This document shows positions 1 through 6,131 of a stretch of DNA of 6,411 nucleotides, piece by piece. The translations under genes were made by a program, and so were the position numbers. This stretch comes from Rickettsiaceae bacterium (GTDB taxonomy: Bacteria; Pseudomonadota; Alphaproteobacteria; Rickettsiales; Rickettsiaceae): positions 1 to 6,411 of the forward strand of contig JAOMYS010000061.1 of NCBI GenBank assembly GCA_028372485.1, in the 5' to 3' direction. The first letter of the stretch is position 1. Each line of letters begins with the position of its first letter. The notes beneath the pieces are model-generated. The model saw nothing but the letters and a program-made list of their open reading frames with translations, searched no databases and had not been told where the DNA came from.

Positions 1-986
1 AGACTCCACCTGGTATTTAAGTTTGATTTTATTGGTTCATTAAATAAGCTAACGCTGTTAGCAACGCCACTAGTAATTTTTATATTACTTTTTCTATTGT
101 AAATATTATGGTAAATATCTCCGAAAAGTTTGAAATGTACAGAGTATTCATCTGATTCTAATTTAGATCTCAAAGAGAAACCTGTATATATGTCCCAAAA
201 AGATACATCAAATCCTTGTACCTTTAAAGTGTCATTTGTATTATAGCTCTTAGTTTCAACATTTAAAAACTCGACTCCCAATTTTGGTTTAAATGTAAGG
301 TCACTCATTTTTATAATGTAATTTATTGCACTATATGCACTCATAGAGTTCACGTCTCTAACAGATGGTAAATTATCTCCTTTAATCTTTGACTGGTAAA
401 TAGAACCTGCAGCTACTAAACCCACTTGATCTGATAAATTAAATGTTCCTCTTATACCAAATCCATTATCCTCATTACTGCTATCATGATAGCTATAAGG
501 CTTAAGAGAGCCGTTTATATGATGATAAAACATTCCTAGTATATTTTCATTTTCTAATAATTTATCTATGCCTATTACAAAACTCCTTGAAAGAATATTA
601 TGCCTGCTATCTGAATCTCCTTTTGATTTTGAGCTTCTTATAGATCCATTGATCCAAGCTCTAAAATTGTTATGATTTTCTGAGCCTGCAGATACAGAAC
701 TGGTCTGAGAGTCTTCTTTTACAAAAGACCAAAAAGAAGACTCTTCTTGTTTACCAACTTCCCCTTCTTTCATTGCATCAACTACGCGTCTTATATCTTG
801 CCGTTGTTCTTTTGTAAGATTTTTTCTTGATAGCGCTTTGATTGCTTGTTTGTAAGCTTCGCTATTATTATTTGATCCCCCTGCATTTAAGTCTACATCT
901 AATTGAATGGCCTGACTTGTTAAAGAGTACAAAATGGCAACTGTTAAGATAATCCTGAATATACTCTTCTTACTGGTATTCATCAT
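1..986 (-). CDS. Autotransporter-type outer-membrane beta-barrel protein (3' end beyond window)
   Basis: The frame is open from ATG at 986 to the left edge (328 full codons, no stop), so the C-terminus is missing. Residues 1-26 form a signal peptide: Lys/Arg near the N-terminus, a hydrophobic core IILTVAILY, and a cleavage site after SQA. A charged, probably helical segment follows (about 43-75, containing LTKEQ at 57-61), then a Ser/Asn-rich linker to about 107. From FRAWINGS (108-115) the sequence alternates short amphipathic strands and polar turns, for example SFVIGIDKLLENENILG, NGFGIRGTFNLSDQVGL and LTFKPKLGVEFLNVE, which is the pattern of autotransporter beta domains. About 220 barrel residues are visible; the usual domain is roughly 270-300, so a few C-terminal strands are probably cut off. 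The passenger is only about 80 residues. A second ATG lies at 983, and neither start has a strong Shine-Dalgarno. Family assignment is from pattern recognition; the ligand or role is unknown. Confidence 0.8.
   Translation of the reverse strand, partial: MMNTSKKSIFRIILTVAILYSLTSQAIQLDVDLNAGGSNNNSEAYKQAIKALSRKNLTKEQRQDIRRVVDAMKEGEVGKQEESSFWSFVKEDSQTSSVSAGSENHNNFRAWINGSIRSSKSKGDSDSRHNILSRSFVIGIDKLLENENILGMFYHHINGSLKPYSYHDSSNEDNGFGIRGTFNLSDQVGLVAAGSIYQSKIKGDNLPSVRDVNSMSAYSAINYIIKMSDLTFKPKLGVEFLNVETKSYNTNDTLKVQGFDVSFWDIYTGFSLRSKLESDEYSVHFKLFGDIYHNIYNRKSNIKITSGVANSVSLFNEPIKSNLNTRWS
708..744. repeat. 13-bp perfect inverted repeat inside the barrel gene
   Basis: AGAGTCTTCTTTT (708-720) is repeated as its exact reverse complement AAAAGAAGACTCT (732-744) around an 11-nt loop. 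It lies in the coding region for EESSFWSFVKEDS, between the helical N-terminal segment and the barrel. The arms are purine/pyrimidine-skewed, which raises the chance of accidental symmetry, but a 13-bp perfect stem is still uncommon. The mRNA could form a strong hairpin here. Confidence 0.85.
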
Positions 987-1004
987 AACTAAAATATCGT
1001 TAAT

Positions 1005-1020
1005 TTCCTAACTCTAGGAA
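1005..1020. repeat. Palindrome in the barrel gene leader
   Basis: TTCCTA (1005-1010) and TAGGAA (1015-1020) form a perfect 6-bp inverted repeat around ACTC. It sits 19-34 bases upstream of the ATG at 986. It would be transcribed as a small leader hairpin if the candidate promoter at 1063-1091 is used, or it could be an operator. Length alone does not exclude chance. Confidence 0.4.
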
Positions 1021-1062
1021 TAAACGAATAGTACAACTTAGAGAAGTAAACAACATATCATA

Positions 1063-1091
1063 TTTATAGTTTTTTTATTCTATGAGATAAA
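1063..1091 (-). promoter_or_regulatory. Candidate promoter for the barrel gene
   Basis: On the minus strand TTTATC (1091-1086) is followed after 17 nt by TATAAA (1068-1063). The -10 element is good and the -35 is poor (3 of 6 consensus positions). Transcription would start near 1056, giving a leader of about 70 nt. In such AT-rich DNA this is only a suggestion. Confidence 0.3.
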
Positions 1092-1226
1092 AAACAACCT
1101 AGAGCAGAAGTGTAATAGTATCTTTATATAGCGACATGTATGGACCTAAACAATCAAAATGCAATCATGTATCCGGCCTATATCTGATAAAGTGTTAAAA
1201 CGTAGATGCTATGGAATCTTTAATTT

Positions 1227-1250
1227 AAAATACCTCTTTCAGAGAATATT
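1227..1250 (-). terminator. Weak terminator-like hairpin downstream of yajC
   Basis: Read on the minus strand, CTCT-GAA-AGAG forms a 4-bp stem. It is extended by a wobble pair and, past a one-base bulge, by ATA/TAT pairs, and it is followed by TTTT. It lies about 80 nt past the yajC stop. The stem is short and the U-tract brief, so termination here is uncertain. Confidence 0.3.
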
Positions 1251-1330
1251 TCTAAACTTTTTGGGTTATAAATTTTTGAATAATATGAATGAAGGTAAAA
1301 ATATAGAAACAACGCAAACTATCAAAGAGC

Positions 1331-1729
1331 CTACTTCTTCTTCTTCTTCTTTGAAGCTTTATTGCTAGAAGAATTTTTCTTTTTTTCCTTATTATCAGTG
1401 CGGCTAGTTATGTCTGCAATAGAATTCTTTAGTATTTTTATCTCAGTGTCTTTTGCAATCTGCAGGATAATTGTATTATCACTATCATTAATTTTCGTAA
1501 CTGTGCCAAACAGTCCTGAATTAGTTAGCACTTCCTCACCTTTTTTGATGCCAAGCACGAGAGCTTCCTGCTCTTTACGTTTTTTTTCTTGCGGTCTAAT
1601 AAGAAGAAAATAAAATACAACAAATATTAGCAGCATCGGTACTAGGTTCGACCAAATAGAAGTCTCCATTGATTCTGGAGAATTAGGTGCAGTCTCTGTT
1701 TCCTGTAATGCTATAGTGTCAGCTTCCAT
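1331..1729 (-). CDS. yajC: Sec translocon accessory protein YajC
   Basis: YajC is a small inner-membrane protein that associates with SecD/SecF and the SecYEG channel. The 132-residue product has a polar N-terminus, one membrane helix at about 28-45 (LVPMLLIFVVFYFLLIRP), the family-typical RPQEKKRKEQ segment right after the helix (45-54), and the conserved small domain with GEEVLTNSGLFGTVTKI (64-80). The ATG at 1729 is preceded by a strong Shine-Dalgarno, AAAGGA (1740-1735), 5 nt away. Family members are usually about 90-120 residues; the extra length here is a Lys/Ser-rich tail from about 111 ending in six lysines. The gene lies 55 nt downstream of the ABC exporter on the same strand and is probably co-transcribed with it. 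The usual alphaproteobacterial neighbours secD and secF are not next to it here. The family assignment is firm. Confidence 0.95.
   Translation of the reverse strand: MEADTIALQETETAPNSPESMETSIWSNLVPMLLIFVVFYFLLIRPQEKKRKEQEALVLGIKKGEEVLTNSGLFGTVTKINDSDNTIILQIAKDTEIKILKNSIADITSRTDNKEKKKNSSSNKASKKKKKK
1334..1351 (-). repeat. (AAG)6 microsatellite encoding the YajC poly-Lys tail
   Basis: Six perfect CTT units on the plus strand (AAG on the coding strand) directly precede the TAG stop and encode the last six residues, all lysine. Slippage by whole units would change only the tail length and not the frame. Confidence 0.9.
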
Positions 1730-1784
1730 TTTTTTCCTTTTGATATATCTCTAAAATCTATGTACTCCGACCATGCAGAGTAAT

Positions 1785-3563
1785 TCATTCCTGCAGTATA
1801 GAGGAGGATTTGTTTTTTTCAAGTTCCTTGTTATATAGCTTGAAATACTCTTTCTTCTCGGACAAAAGCTCAAGATGCGTGCCTTGTTCTACTGTAGAAC
1901 CACCCTTCATAACTATTATTTTATCAGCATCTGTAATACTACTAAGCCTATGCGTAATAATTAAAGTAGTACGTCCCTTTCGTAGCTTAGCAATTGAATT
2001 CACAACAGATTGTTCGGACCTAGGGTCAAGAGCACTAGTAGCTTCATCTAATAACAATATTGGGGCATCCTTGATAAAGGCTCTTGCAATAGCTAGCCTC
2101 TGTTTTTGACCGCCGGATAAGGTTGAGCCAAACATACCAATAGCTGTATCATATCCTTGTGGTAATGACTCTATGAATTCATGGGCATCAGCATCTTTTG
2201 CAGCATCAATAATTTCTTTGCGAGAAACATTTAATCTACCATATGCTATGTTGTCTGCAACACTAACATCAAACAACACTGAATCTTGCGTTACCATAGC
2301 TATTTGATTTCGAAGAACACCTACTTCTATTTGCTTTATGTCATGCCCATCAATCAGAATTTCTCCGCTAGTTGGATCAAAAAAACGAACTAGCATATTT
2401 GCTATACTCGTCTTACCGCTGCCCGACATTCCAACAAACGCATATGTTTTACCAGATTCTATTTTTAGACTGAAAGACTTTATAGCAACTTTACCATCAT
2501 CAAATGTTAGATTTATGTCCATAAACTCTATATTAGGATGCAGAAACTTTGGCTTAATTGGATTTGGCAAATTGCGGATAGAAGGTTTTGTGTCCAGAAG
2601 ATTAAATATCCTATTAGCTGCAGCAATGCCTTCTTGCAAATTCACATTAAGTGCAACCAAGCTTTTGAATGGTCTATAAGCAGAAACAAAAGCAGTGATA
2701 AAAGCAAATAGTGAGCCTGCAGTCATCGTGCCTTCTATTATAGCATTCCCTCCATAGAGTAAAACACATGCTATAGCCACACCGCTGAGAATTTCCATTA
2801 TAGGAGAAGTAAGAGAATCAAATTTTGCAGAATTTTTATAAAAAGTAAGTATCTTGGAAATAATTGTTCTTGCTCTATTGGTCTCTATTTCTTCAGTACA
2901 AAAAGATTTTATTACAGAAATTGAACGAAAACTCTCATCTAATTTAGAGGTAAAGTGACCAAGTTCATTTTGTGCACTATCTGTAGCAAGACGCATTCTT
3001 CGTCCCAGTTTCTGTACAGGATAAATAGCAAGTGGAAATACCAAGAAAACAAAAACTGATAAAAGTGGATCTAGGCTAAACATTATTATTATAAGGAAAA
3101 GCACAGATAAAAAATATTTTGCAATACCTACAAGCATGTTTGATACTGCGCCCCTCATAAGCACGATATCATTGGTGAATCTTGAAATTAATCTACCAGA
3201 AGACTGAGATTGGATAAACAAAAAATCAGCAAATAACAAATGCTCATACATTAATATTTGTATGTCTGTTAATATCTGCTGCCCTACATATTTTATTATA
3301 TATCCTTGAAAATATTCAGCTATTCCCTTTATTGAATGCACAATGAATATCGCAAACGGTATTAATACTAGCATTTGACGATTTCCTTGTAAGAACACCT
3401 CATCTACCGCTGGTCTTACCAGTTGAACAATAATTGCAGTGCAGGCAGCAACCACTACCATAAAAAATATAGCTACAAAAATCTTTTTCTTGTAAGGTGA
3501 CACATGGTCTTTTACCAGTCTTTTTAGAATCATTCTTGATTGAAGCGTCTTTTCTAGGAGCAA
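1785..3563 (-). CDS. MsbA-like ABC exporter, fused membrane and ATPase domains
   Basis: This is a 592-residue half-transporter of the type IV (ABCB/MsbA) exporter fold that should work as an inner-membrane homodimer. The N-terminal part holds the membrane domain, with hydrophobic segments at about 27-47, 64-84, 142-162, 163-184, 252-272 and 280-300. The ATPase domain is complete: Walker A GMSGSGKT (378-385), Q-loop Gln426, signature LSGGQ (482-486), Walker B ILLLDE (502-507), D-loop SALD (510-513) and switch His538. The start is taken as TTG at 3563 because AAGAGG (3575-3570) lies at good spacing before it; the first ATG (3533) has no comparable ribosome site. Length and domain order match MsbA, the flippase for the lipid A core, and Rickettsiales carry such proteins. 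Related drug or lipid exporters look the same, so the substrate is inferred. It follows the response regulator by 86 nt and precedes yajC by 55 nt. Confidence 0.93.
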   Translation of the reverse strand: MLLEKTLQSRMILKRLVKDHVSPYKKKIFVAIFFMVVVAACTAIIVQLVRPAVDEVFLQGNRQMLVLIPFAIFIVHSIKGIAEYFQGYIIKYVGQQILTDIQILMYEHLLFADFLFIQSQSSGRLISRFTNDIVLMRGAVSNMLVGIAKYFLSVLFLIIIMFSLDPLLSVFVFLVFPLAIYPVQKLGRRMRLATDSAQNELGHFTSKLDESFRSISVIKSFCTEEIETNRARTIISKILTFYKNSAKFDSLTSPIMEILSGVAIACVLLYGGNAIIEGTMTAGSLFAFITAFVSAYRPFKSLVALNVNLQEGIAAANRIFNLLDTKPSIRNLPNPIKPKFLHPNIEFMDINLTFDDGKVAIKSFSLKIESGKTYAFVGMSGSGKTSIANMLVRFFDPTSGEILIDGHDIKQIEVGVLRNQIAMVTQDSVLFDVSVADNIAYGRLNVSRKEIIDAAKDADAHEFIESLPQGYDTAIGMFGSTLSGGQKQRLAIARAFIKDAPILLLDEATSALDPRSEQSVVNSIAKLRKGRTTLIITHRLSSITDADKIIVMKGGSTVEQGTHLELLSEKKEYFKLYNKELEKNKSSSILQE

Positions 3564-3569
3564 AACACA

Positions 3570-3575
3570 CCTCTT
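3570..3575 (-). promoter_or_regulatory. Shine-Dalgarno deciding a TTG start for the ABC exporter
   Basis: AAGAGG on the minus strand lies 6 nt before the TTG at 3563-3561. No similar purine-rich site precedes the in-frame ATG at 3533, ten codons downstream, so the TTG start is preferred. Confidence 0.6.
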
Positions 3576-3649
3576 ACTGTAACGCTAATGTCAAAATAAT
3601 TTTCTTGAAAAAAAGTATGAATACGCACAATAACCCATTTTTACATGTT

Positions 3650-4345
3650 TTAGTCTAAACAGTATCCCGCAGACCTAATGGTTTTTATTATGTGATGCTT
3701 ATCAGTATCAAGCTTCATCAGAGTTCTAATACGATTTATGTGTACATCGATAGTGCGGTGAGCTATGTCTTCATCTGCTCCCCATACATAATCTATAATT
3801 TGACTCCTAGAATATATATTCTTAGGCTGCTGAACAAAAAGTTGAAGAATTTTAAACTCAGTTGGTCCCAAATGTATCTGCACGTTATTTCTGCGAACCC
3901 TATACGTGGCAAGATCCATAGTAATATCATTATGTTTAATGATTTTATCTTGGAACACTGGTTTTGATTTTCTAAGCAAAGTCTTAGCGATACCTACTAG
4001 ATCGTTTGGCGTAAAAGGTCTAAACAAAAACTCAACATGATTGTCATCTATAAAGCCATAATTCTTCCTAGACTCTCCTGATTCCAAAAGAAAAACTATA
4101 GGTAAATTATGCAATTGTGGTGTCTTCCTAAGAGATGTCGCAAGCTCAGATGCTGGCTGATCTTGAACTTTTGAACTAATTATTGCTACATTAGGATTGT
4201 TTGTCTCAGCTACTCTAAGTGCAGCATCTGCACTTAAACCCCTTGTCACATTGAACCATGAACGCTCCATAGCGTTACACATATTTGTATTCAACACTTT
4301 ATTTGGCTCAACAACCAATATCATTGGTGGTAATTTGTCTGACAC
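3650..4345 (-). CDS. OmpR/PhoB-family response regulator with a degenerate receiver
   Basis: This 231-residue protein has a receiver-like domain (about 8-126) and a C-terminal winged-helix DNA-binding domain (about 136-231). The DNA-binding part is well conserved: GPTEFKILQLF (160-170), YSRSQIIDYVWG (178-189), recognition helix RTIDVHINRIR (197-207) and wing IKTIRSAGYCLD (220-231). The receiver aligns with PhoB without gaps from VVEP to the acceptor site but lacks the phosphorylation residues. The pocket Asp is Pro14, the acceptor Asp is Ser57, the switch Thr is Leu87, and the Lys of the KPF motif is Arg109. It therefore most likely binds DNA without phosphorylation, as known atypical regulators such as Chlamydia ChxR do. 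The start is GTG at 4345: an in-frame TGA lies at 4354-4352, and the only nearby alternative is ATG at 4324, which would remove seven residues. It heads the minus-strand run and diverges from the ribosomal protein genes. No partner kinase is in the window. Confidence 0.9.
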   Translation of the reverse strand: MSDKLPPMILVVEPNKVLNTNMCNAMERSWFNVTRGLSADAALRVAETNNPNVAIISSKVQDQPASELATSLRKTPQLHNLPIVFLLESGESRKNYGFIDDNHVEFLFRPFTPNDLVGIAKTLLRKSKPVFQDKIIKHNDITMDLATYRVRRNNVQIHLGPTEFKILQLFVQQPKNIYSRSQIIDYVWGADEDIAHRTIDVHINRIRTLMKLDTDKHHIIKTIRSAGYCLD

Positions 4346-4386
4346 AGAAACTCACTCTCAAATTTATGTACTACTATCACCCGGAG

Positions 4387-4416
4387 TATATAGTTTTTAT
4401 TATCTCATCCAAGCAA
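4387..4416 (-). promoter_or_regulatory. Candidate promoter for the response regulator run
   Basis: On the minus strand TTGCTT (4416-4411) and TATATA (4392-4387) are separated by 18 nt. Transcription would begin near 4380, about 35 nt before the GTG. An imperfect dyad, ACTAT (4373-4377) and ATAGT (4390-4394), flanks CCGG and overlaps the -10 element, so it could be an operator. Confidence 0.4.
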
Positions 4417-4503
4417 AACTTCATTGATTAAGTGATTTTTGATTATTTTTATGGTACTAACAGGGCTGTAATAGGCAATTTTAAGTTTTTATGCAGATAA
4501 TGC

Positions 4504-4532
4504 TTGAATAAAATAGTTTAAATTGCTATAAG
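4504..4532 (+). promoter_or_regulatory. Promoter for rpsF-rpsR-rplI
   Basis: TTGAAT (4504-4509) is followed after exactly 17 nt by TATAAG (4527-4532), and TG is correctly placed for an extended -10 (TGC TATAAG). The start would be near 4539, giving a leader of about 38 nt. A second possible -10, GATAAT (4496-4501), has no good -35. Confidence 0.6.
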
Positions 4533-4533
4533 T

Positions 4534-4569
4534 AGCTTCAATAATTTTGATGAACTATTAATTGAGGCT
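4534..4569 (+). promoter_or_regulatory. rpsF leader hairpin enclosing the Shine-Dalgarno
   Basis: AGCTTCAAT (4534-4542) pairs with ATTGAGGCT (4561-4569) over 9 bp with one U-G wobble. AAT (4543-4545) can add three pairs with ATT (4557-4559) past a bulged A. The rpsF Shine-Dalgarno TGAGG (4563-4567) lies wholly in the 3' arm, so the folded leader would hide it. If transcription starts near 4539 the first bases of the 5' arm are absent and only the inner stem (CAATAAT with its partner) remains. Confidence 0.5.
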
Positions 4570-4576
4570 GTTTTCA

Positions 4577-4948
4577 ATGGCATTTTATGAATCTACTATT
4601 ATCATACGTCAGGACATTGCTTCGTCTGAAGTAGACAAAATTACTGCTGATATAGCTGATCTTATCAAAAATCATGATGGCGAAGTTATTAAATCTGAGT
4701 ATTGGGGCTTAAAACATTTGGCTTACGAAATTCAGAATAACAAGAAGGGACACTATCATTTCATGGGCATCAAAGCAGATAAACCTTTGCTAGATGAGCT
4801 TGATAGAAAATTCAAATTAAGTGAAGGTATTATTAGGTCTTCCTTAATAAGGGTTGATGAGATAGATAAGTCTACCGCACCAATACTTGAGTCACAAAAA
4901 GATGATGGCGGGAAGACTATTGACGTGACCTCTAATAAATCATCATAA
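4577..4948 (+). CDS. rpsF: 30S ribosomal protein bS6
   Basis: bS6 is a small-subunit platform protein that pairs with bS18. The 123-residue product has the family opening MAFYEST and the conserved core EYWGLKHLAYEIQNNKKGHYHFM (41-63), and it ends in a short acidic/polar tail. The start is ATG at 4577. TGAGG (4563-4567) lies 9 nt before it, and the upstream in-frame TTG at 4562 overlaps this ribosome site, so it is not a sensible start. The gene opens the rpsF-rpsR-rplI cluster, with 40 nt to rpsR. The alphaproteobacterial arrangement without ssb or priB is seen here. Translation may be controlled by the leader hairpin around the Shine-Dalgarno. Confidence 0.97.
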   Translation: MAFYESTIIIRQDIASSEVDKITADIADLIKNHDGEVIKSEYWGLKHLAYEIQNNKKGHYHFMGIKADKPLLDELDRKFKLSEGIIRSSLIRVDEIDKSTAPILESQKDDGGKTIDVTSNKSS

Positions 4949-4988
4949 AAAATATTATAAATTTATACTATTCAGAATTGAAGGCAAT

Positions 4989-5267
4989 ATGAGTAAAGAA
5001 CAAATATCACGGTCATCATCTAATACACGTAGTGACACCAGGGGGCAGAGTTTCTTCAAAAGAAGTAAAGGGTGTCCTTTATGCGCTACATCCGCTCCTG
5101 TTGTGAATTATAAAAACCCTGATTTGTTAAAGAGCTTCATATCTAATGGTGGAAGAATGCTTCCAAGCAGAGTGACGAATGTATGTGCAAAGCACCAAAG
5201 ACGCTTGAAGCGCGAGATAAAGCGTAGTAGATTAATTGCCCTGCTACCTTTCGTGTTTACACAGTAG
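4989..5267 (+). CDS. rpsR: 30S ribosomal protein bS18, Cys/His (zinc-type) form
   Basis: bS18 binds 16S rRNA on the 30S platform together with bS6. The 92-residue product has a Ser/Arg-rich N-terminal extension (1-24) followed by the conserved core: CPLC (29-32), VNYKNPDLLKSFISNGG (39-55), LPSRVTNVCAKHQRRL (58-73) and the closing IKRSRLIALLPF (77-88). Cys29, Cys32, Cys66 and His69 are placed as in the zinc-binding C+ form of bS18 known from actinobacteria; most alphaproteobacterial copies I recall lack this set. The ATG at 4989 is preceded by GAAGG (4980-4984) with a short 4-nt spacing. rplI follows after 32 nt. Confidence 0.97.
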   Translation: MSKEQISRSSSNTRSDTRGQSFFKRSKGCPLCATSAPVVNYKNPDLLKSFISNGGRMLPSRVTNVCAKHQRRLKREIKRSRLIALLPFVFTQ

Positions 5268-5299
5268 TATATTTTTTGTTTTAATCTATATCGGGAATT

Positions 5300-5860
5300 A
5301 TGCAAGTTATTTTAATGAAATCTGTAAGAAATCTAGGTAAAGTTGGCGAAACTATGTCTGTAGCAGACGGTTATGGGCGCAACTTTTTAGTTCCTCAAAA
5401 GCTTGCTGTAAGAGCTACCAGAGAAAACATTGCAAAATTTGATGCGATGAAAAAGGACCTTGAAGCGAAAAATGTTGAAAACAAAAAACTTGCAGAAAAA
5501 ACATCAAAATCCATTGAAGGTAAGAATGTAAATCTTGTGGTAAATTCTGCAGCTGATGGGAGATTATTCGGTTCTGTTAACACGAAGCTTTTGGCAAAAG
5601 AAATTTCTAAGATAGCTGAAGTTAGCCTAAATTATAACAATATATTACTTGATACGCCTATAAGATCCAACGGTGTTTATGAAGTGCAAGTGGTATTGCA
5701 TCCTAACGTTATTACAACTATTCTTGTAGTAGTTGCAAAGTCAGAAACTGAGGCCCAAGATTTGCTAACACAGCACAAAGAAGGTCCTGCTGAAGAAAAT
5801 GAAAAATCAGAAGAAGGCGATCAAGAATCTGATTTGGATGCTGATTCAGTTTCAGCTTGA
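5300..5860 (+). CDS. rplI: 50S ribosomal protein bL9
   Basis: bL9 is an elongated large-subunit protein that binds 23S rRNA near the L1 stalk. The N-terminal domain is canonical: MQVILMKSVRNLGKVGE, then DGYGRNFLVPQKLA (23-36). A long charged connecting helix (about 41-74) and the C-terminal domain with DGRLFGSV (86-93) follow. The family is usually near 150 residues; this one has 186 because of an acidic tail from about 150 rich in Glu, Asp and Ser, a feature shared by other alphaproteobacterial bL9 proteins. ATG at 5300 is supported by the conserved MQVIL opening. The nearest ribosome site, GGGAA (5293-5297), is unusually close (2 nt), so initiation may rely partly on coupling with rpsR upstream. 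It is the last gene of the cluster, and no clear intrinsic terminator follows. Confidence 0.97.
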   Translation: MQVILMKSVRNLGKVGETMSVADGYGRNFLVPQKLAVRATRENIAKFDAMKKDLEAKNVENKKLAEKTSKSIEGKNVNLVVNSAADGRLFGSVNTKLLAKEISKIAEVSLNYNNILLDTPIRSNGVYEVQVVLHPNVITTILVVVAKSETEAQDLLTQHKEGPAEENEKSEEGDQESDLDADSVSA

Positions 5861-5931
5861 TATAATTATTGTGCTACCTAGCATCTCTCTAAGCTGCAAG
5901 GAACAAGCAATTTATTGGCAATTTTTGCTTC

Positions 5932-5992
5932 CATTGTCATTCCATAAGTAATCTTTACAATCGTAAGCGATTTTCCTTCTCATTGTCATTCC
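5932..5992 (+). repeat. Direct repeat CATTGTCATTCC, two copies
   Basis: The 12-mer CATTGTCATTCC occurs at 5932-5943 and 5981-5992, 49 bp apart, each preceded by a CTTC motif. The TGTCATTCC start is the type of sequence found at the edges of palindromic repeats in Rickettsiales. The second copy runs into CCTC-AGAT-GAGG (5991-6002). Confidence 0.8.
5959..5972. repeat. Short hairpin AATCG-TAAG-CGATT
   Basis: A 5-bp stem with a TAAG loop. Nearly the same sequence appears inverted at 6358-6370 (12 of 13 positions match), so this is a repeated small palindrome rather than an isolated one. Confidence 0.6.
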
Positions 5993-6033
5993 TCAGATGA
6001 GGCTTCTCTCTTATACTGTCGTTTTTTCCCGTA

Positions 6034-6058
6034 CGTGACTAGCTAAAGGAGCTACACG
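6034..6058. repeat. Bulged hairpin CGTG-TAGCT/AGCTA-CACG
   Basis: CGTG (6034-6037) and TAGCT (6040-6044) pair with AGCTA (6050-6054) and CACG (6055-6058). This gives nine base pairs with a 2-nt bulge and an AAAGG loop. Confidence 0.5.
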
Positions 6059-6131
6059 GAACTTCCTCTTACAGGCGCAGACTAATTTCTATGAATTTGG
6101 CGTTGCCTGCAAGACTATTGAGCACCTAGAA

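Larger units (their letters stand above)
987..1330. other. AT-rich intergenic spacer between yajC and the barrel gene
   Basis: This stretch of 344 bases lies downstream of yajC and upstream of the barrel gene, both on the minus strand. It is about 22-32 percent GC by hand count per 60-base line. No convincing gene is present. It holds a candidate promoter for the barrel gene (1063-1091), a small palindrome (1005-1020) and a weak terminator-like hairpin for yajC (1227-1250). Confidence 0.7.

Noticed and set aside
48..62. GCTAAC-GCT-GTTAGC inverted repeat
   Set aside because: It is only a 6-bp stem within the barrel coding sequence and is explained by ordinary codons.
1159..1368. Open frame of 69 codons on the plus strand
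   Set aside because: It has no Shine-Dalgarno and no recognisable family. It runs antisense into the end of yajC, and its Ser-rich end is the complement of the AAG repeat.
1748..1790. TACTC/GAGTA hairpin between the ABC exporter and yajC as a terminator
   Set aside because: It has a 5-bp stem with a 10-nt loop and no U-tract.
1362..2679. Plus-strand open frames opposite yajC and the ABC exporter
   Set aside because: They are shadows of well-supported genes on the other strand and show no domains.
4562..4576. Upstream TTG start for rpsF adding five residues
   Set aside because: The TTG overlaps the TGAGG ribosome site, and bS6 proteins begin at MAFYE.
4956..4967. TATAAATTTATA palindrome between rpsF and rpsR
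   Set aside because: It is pure A/T in an AT-rich spacer and expected by chance.
5872..5930. Intrinsic terminator behind rplI
   Set aside because: TGCT-ACCT-AGCA (5872-5883) lacks a U-tract. AAGCAA/TTGCTT (5905-5930) has a 14-nt loop and an AT-rich stem. Neither is convincing.
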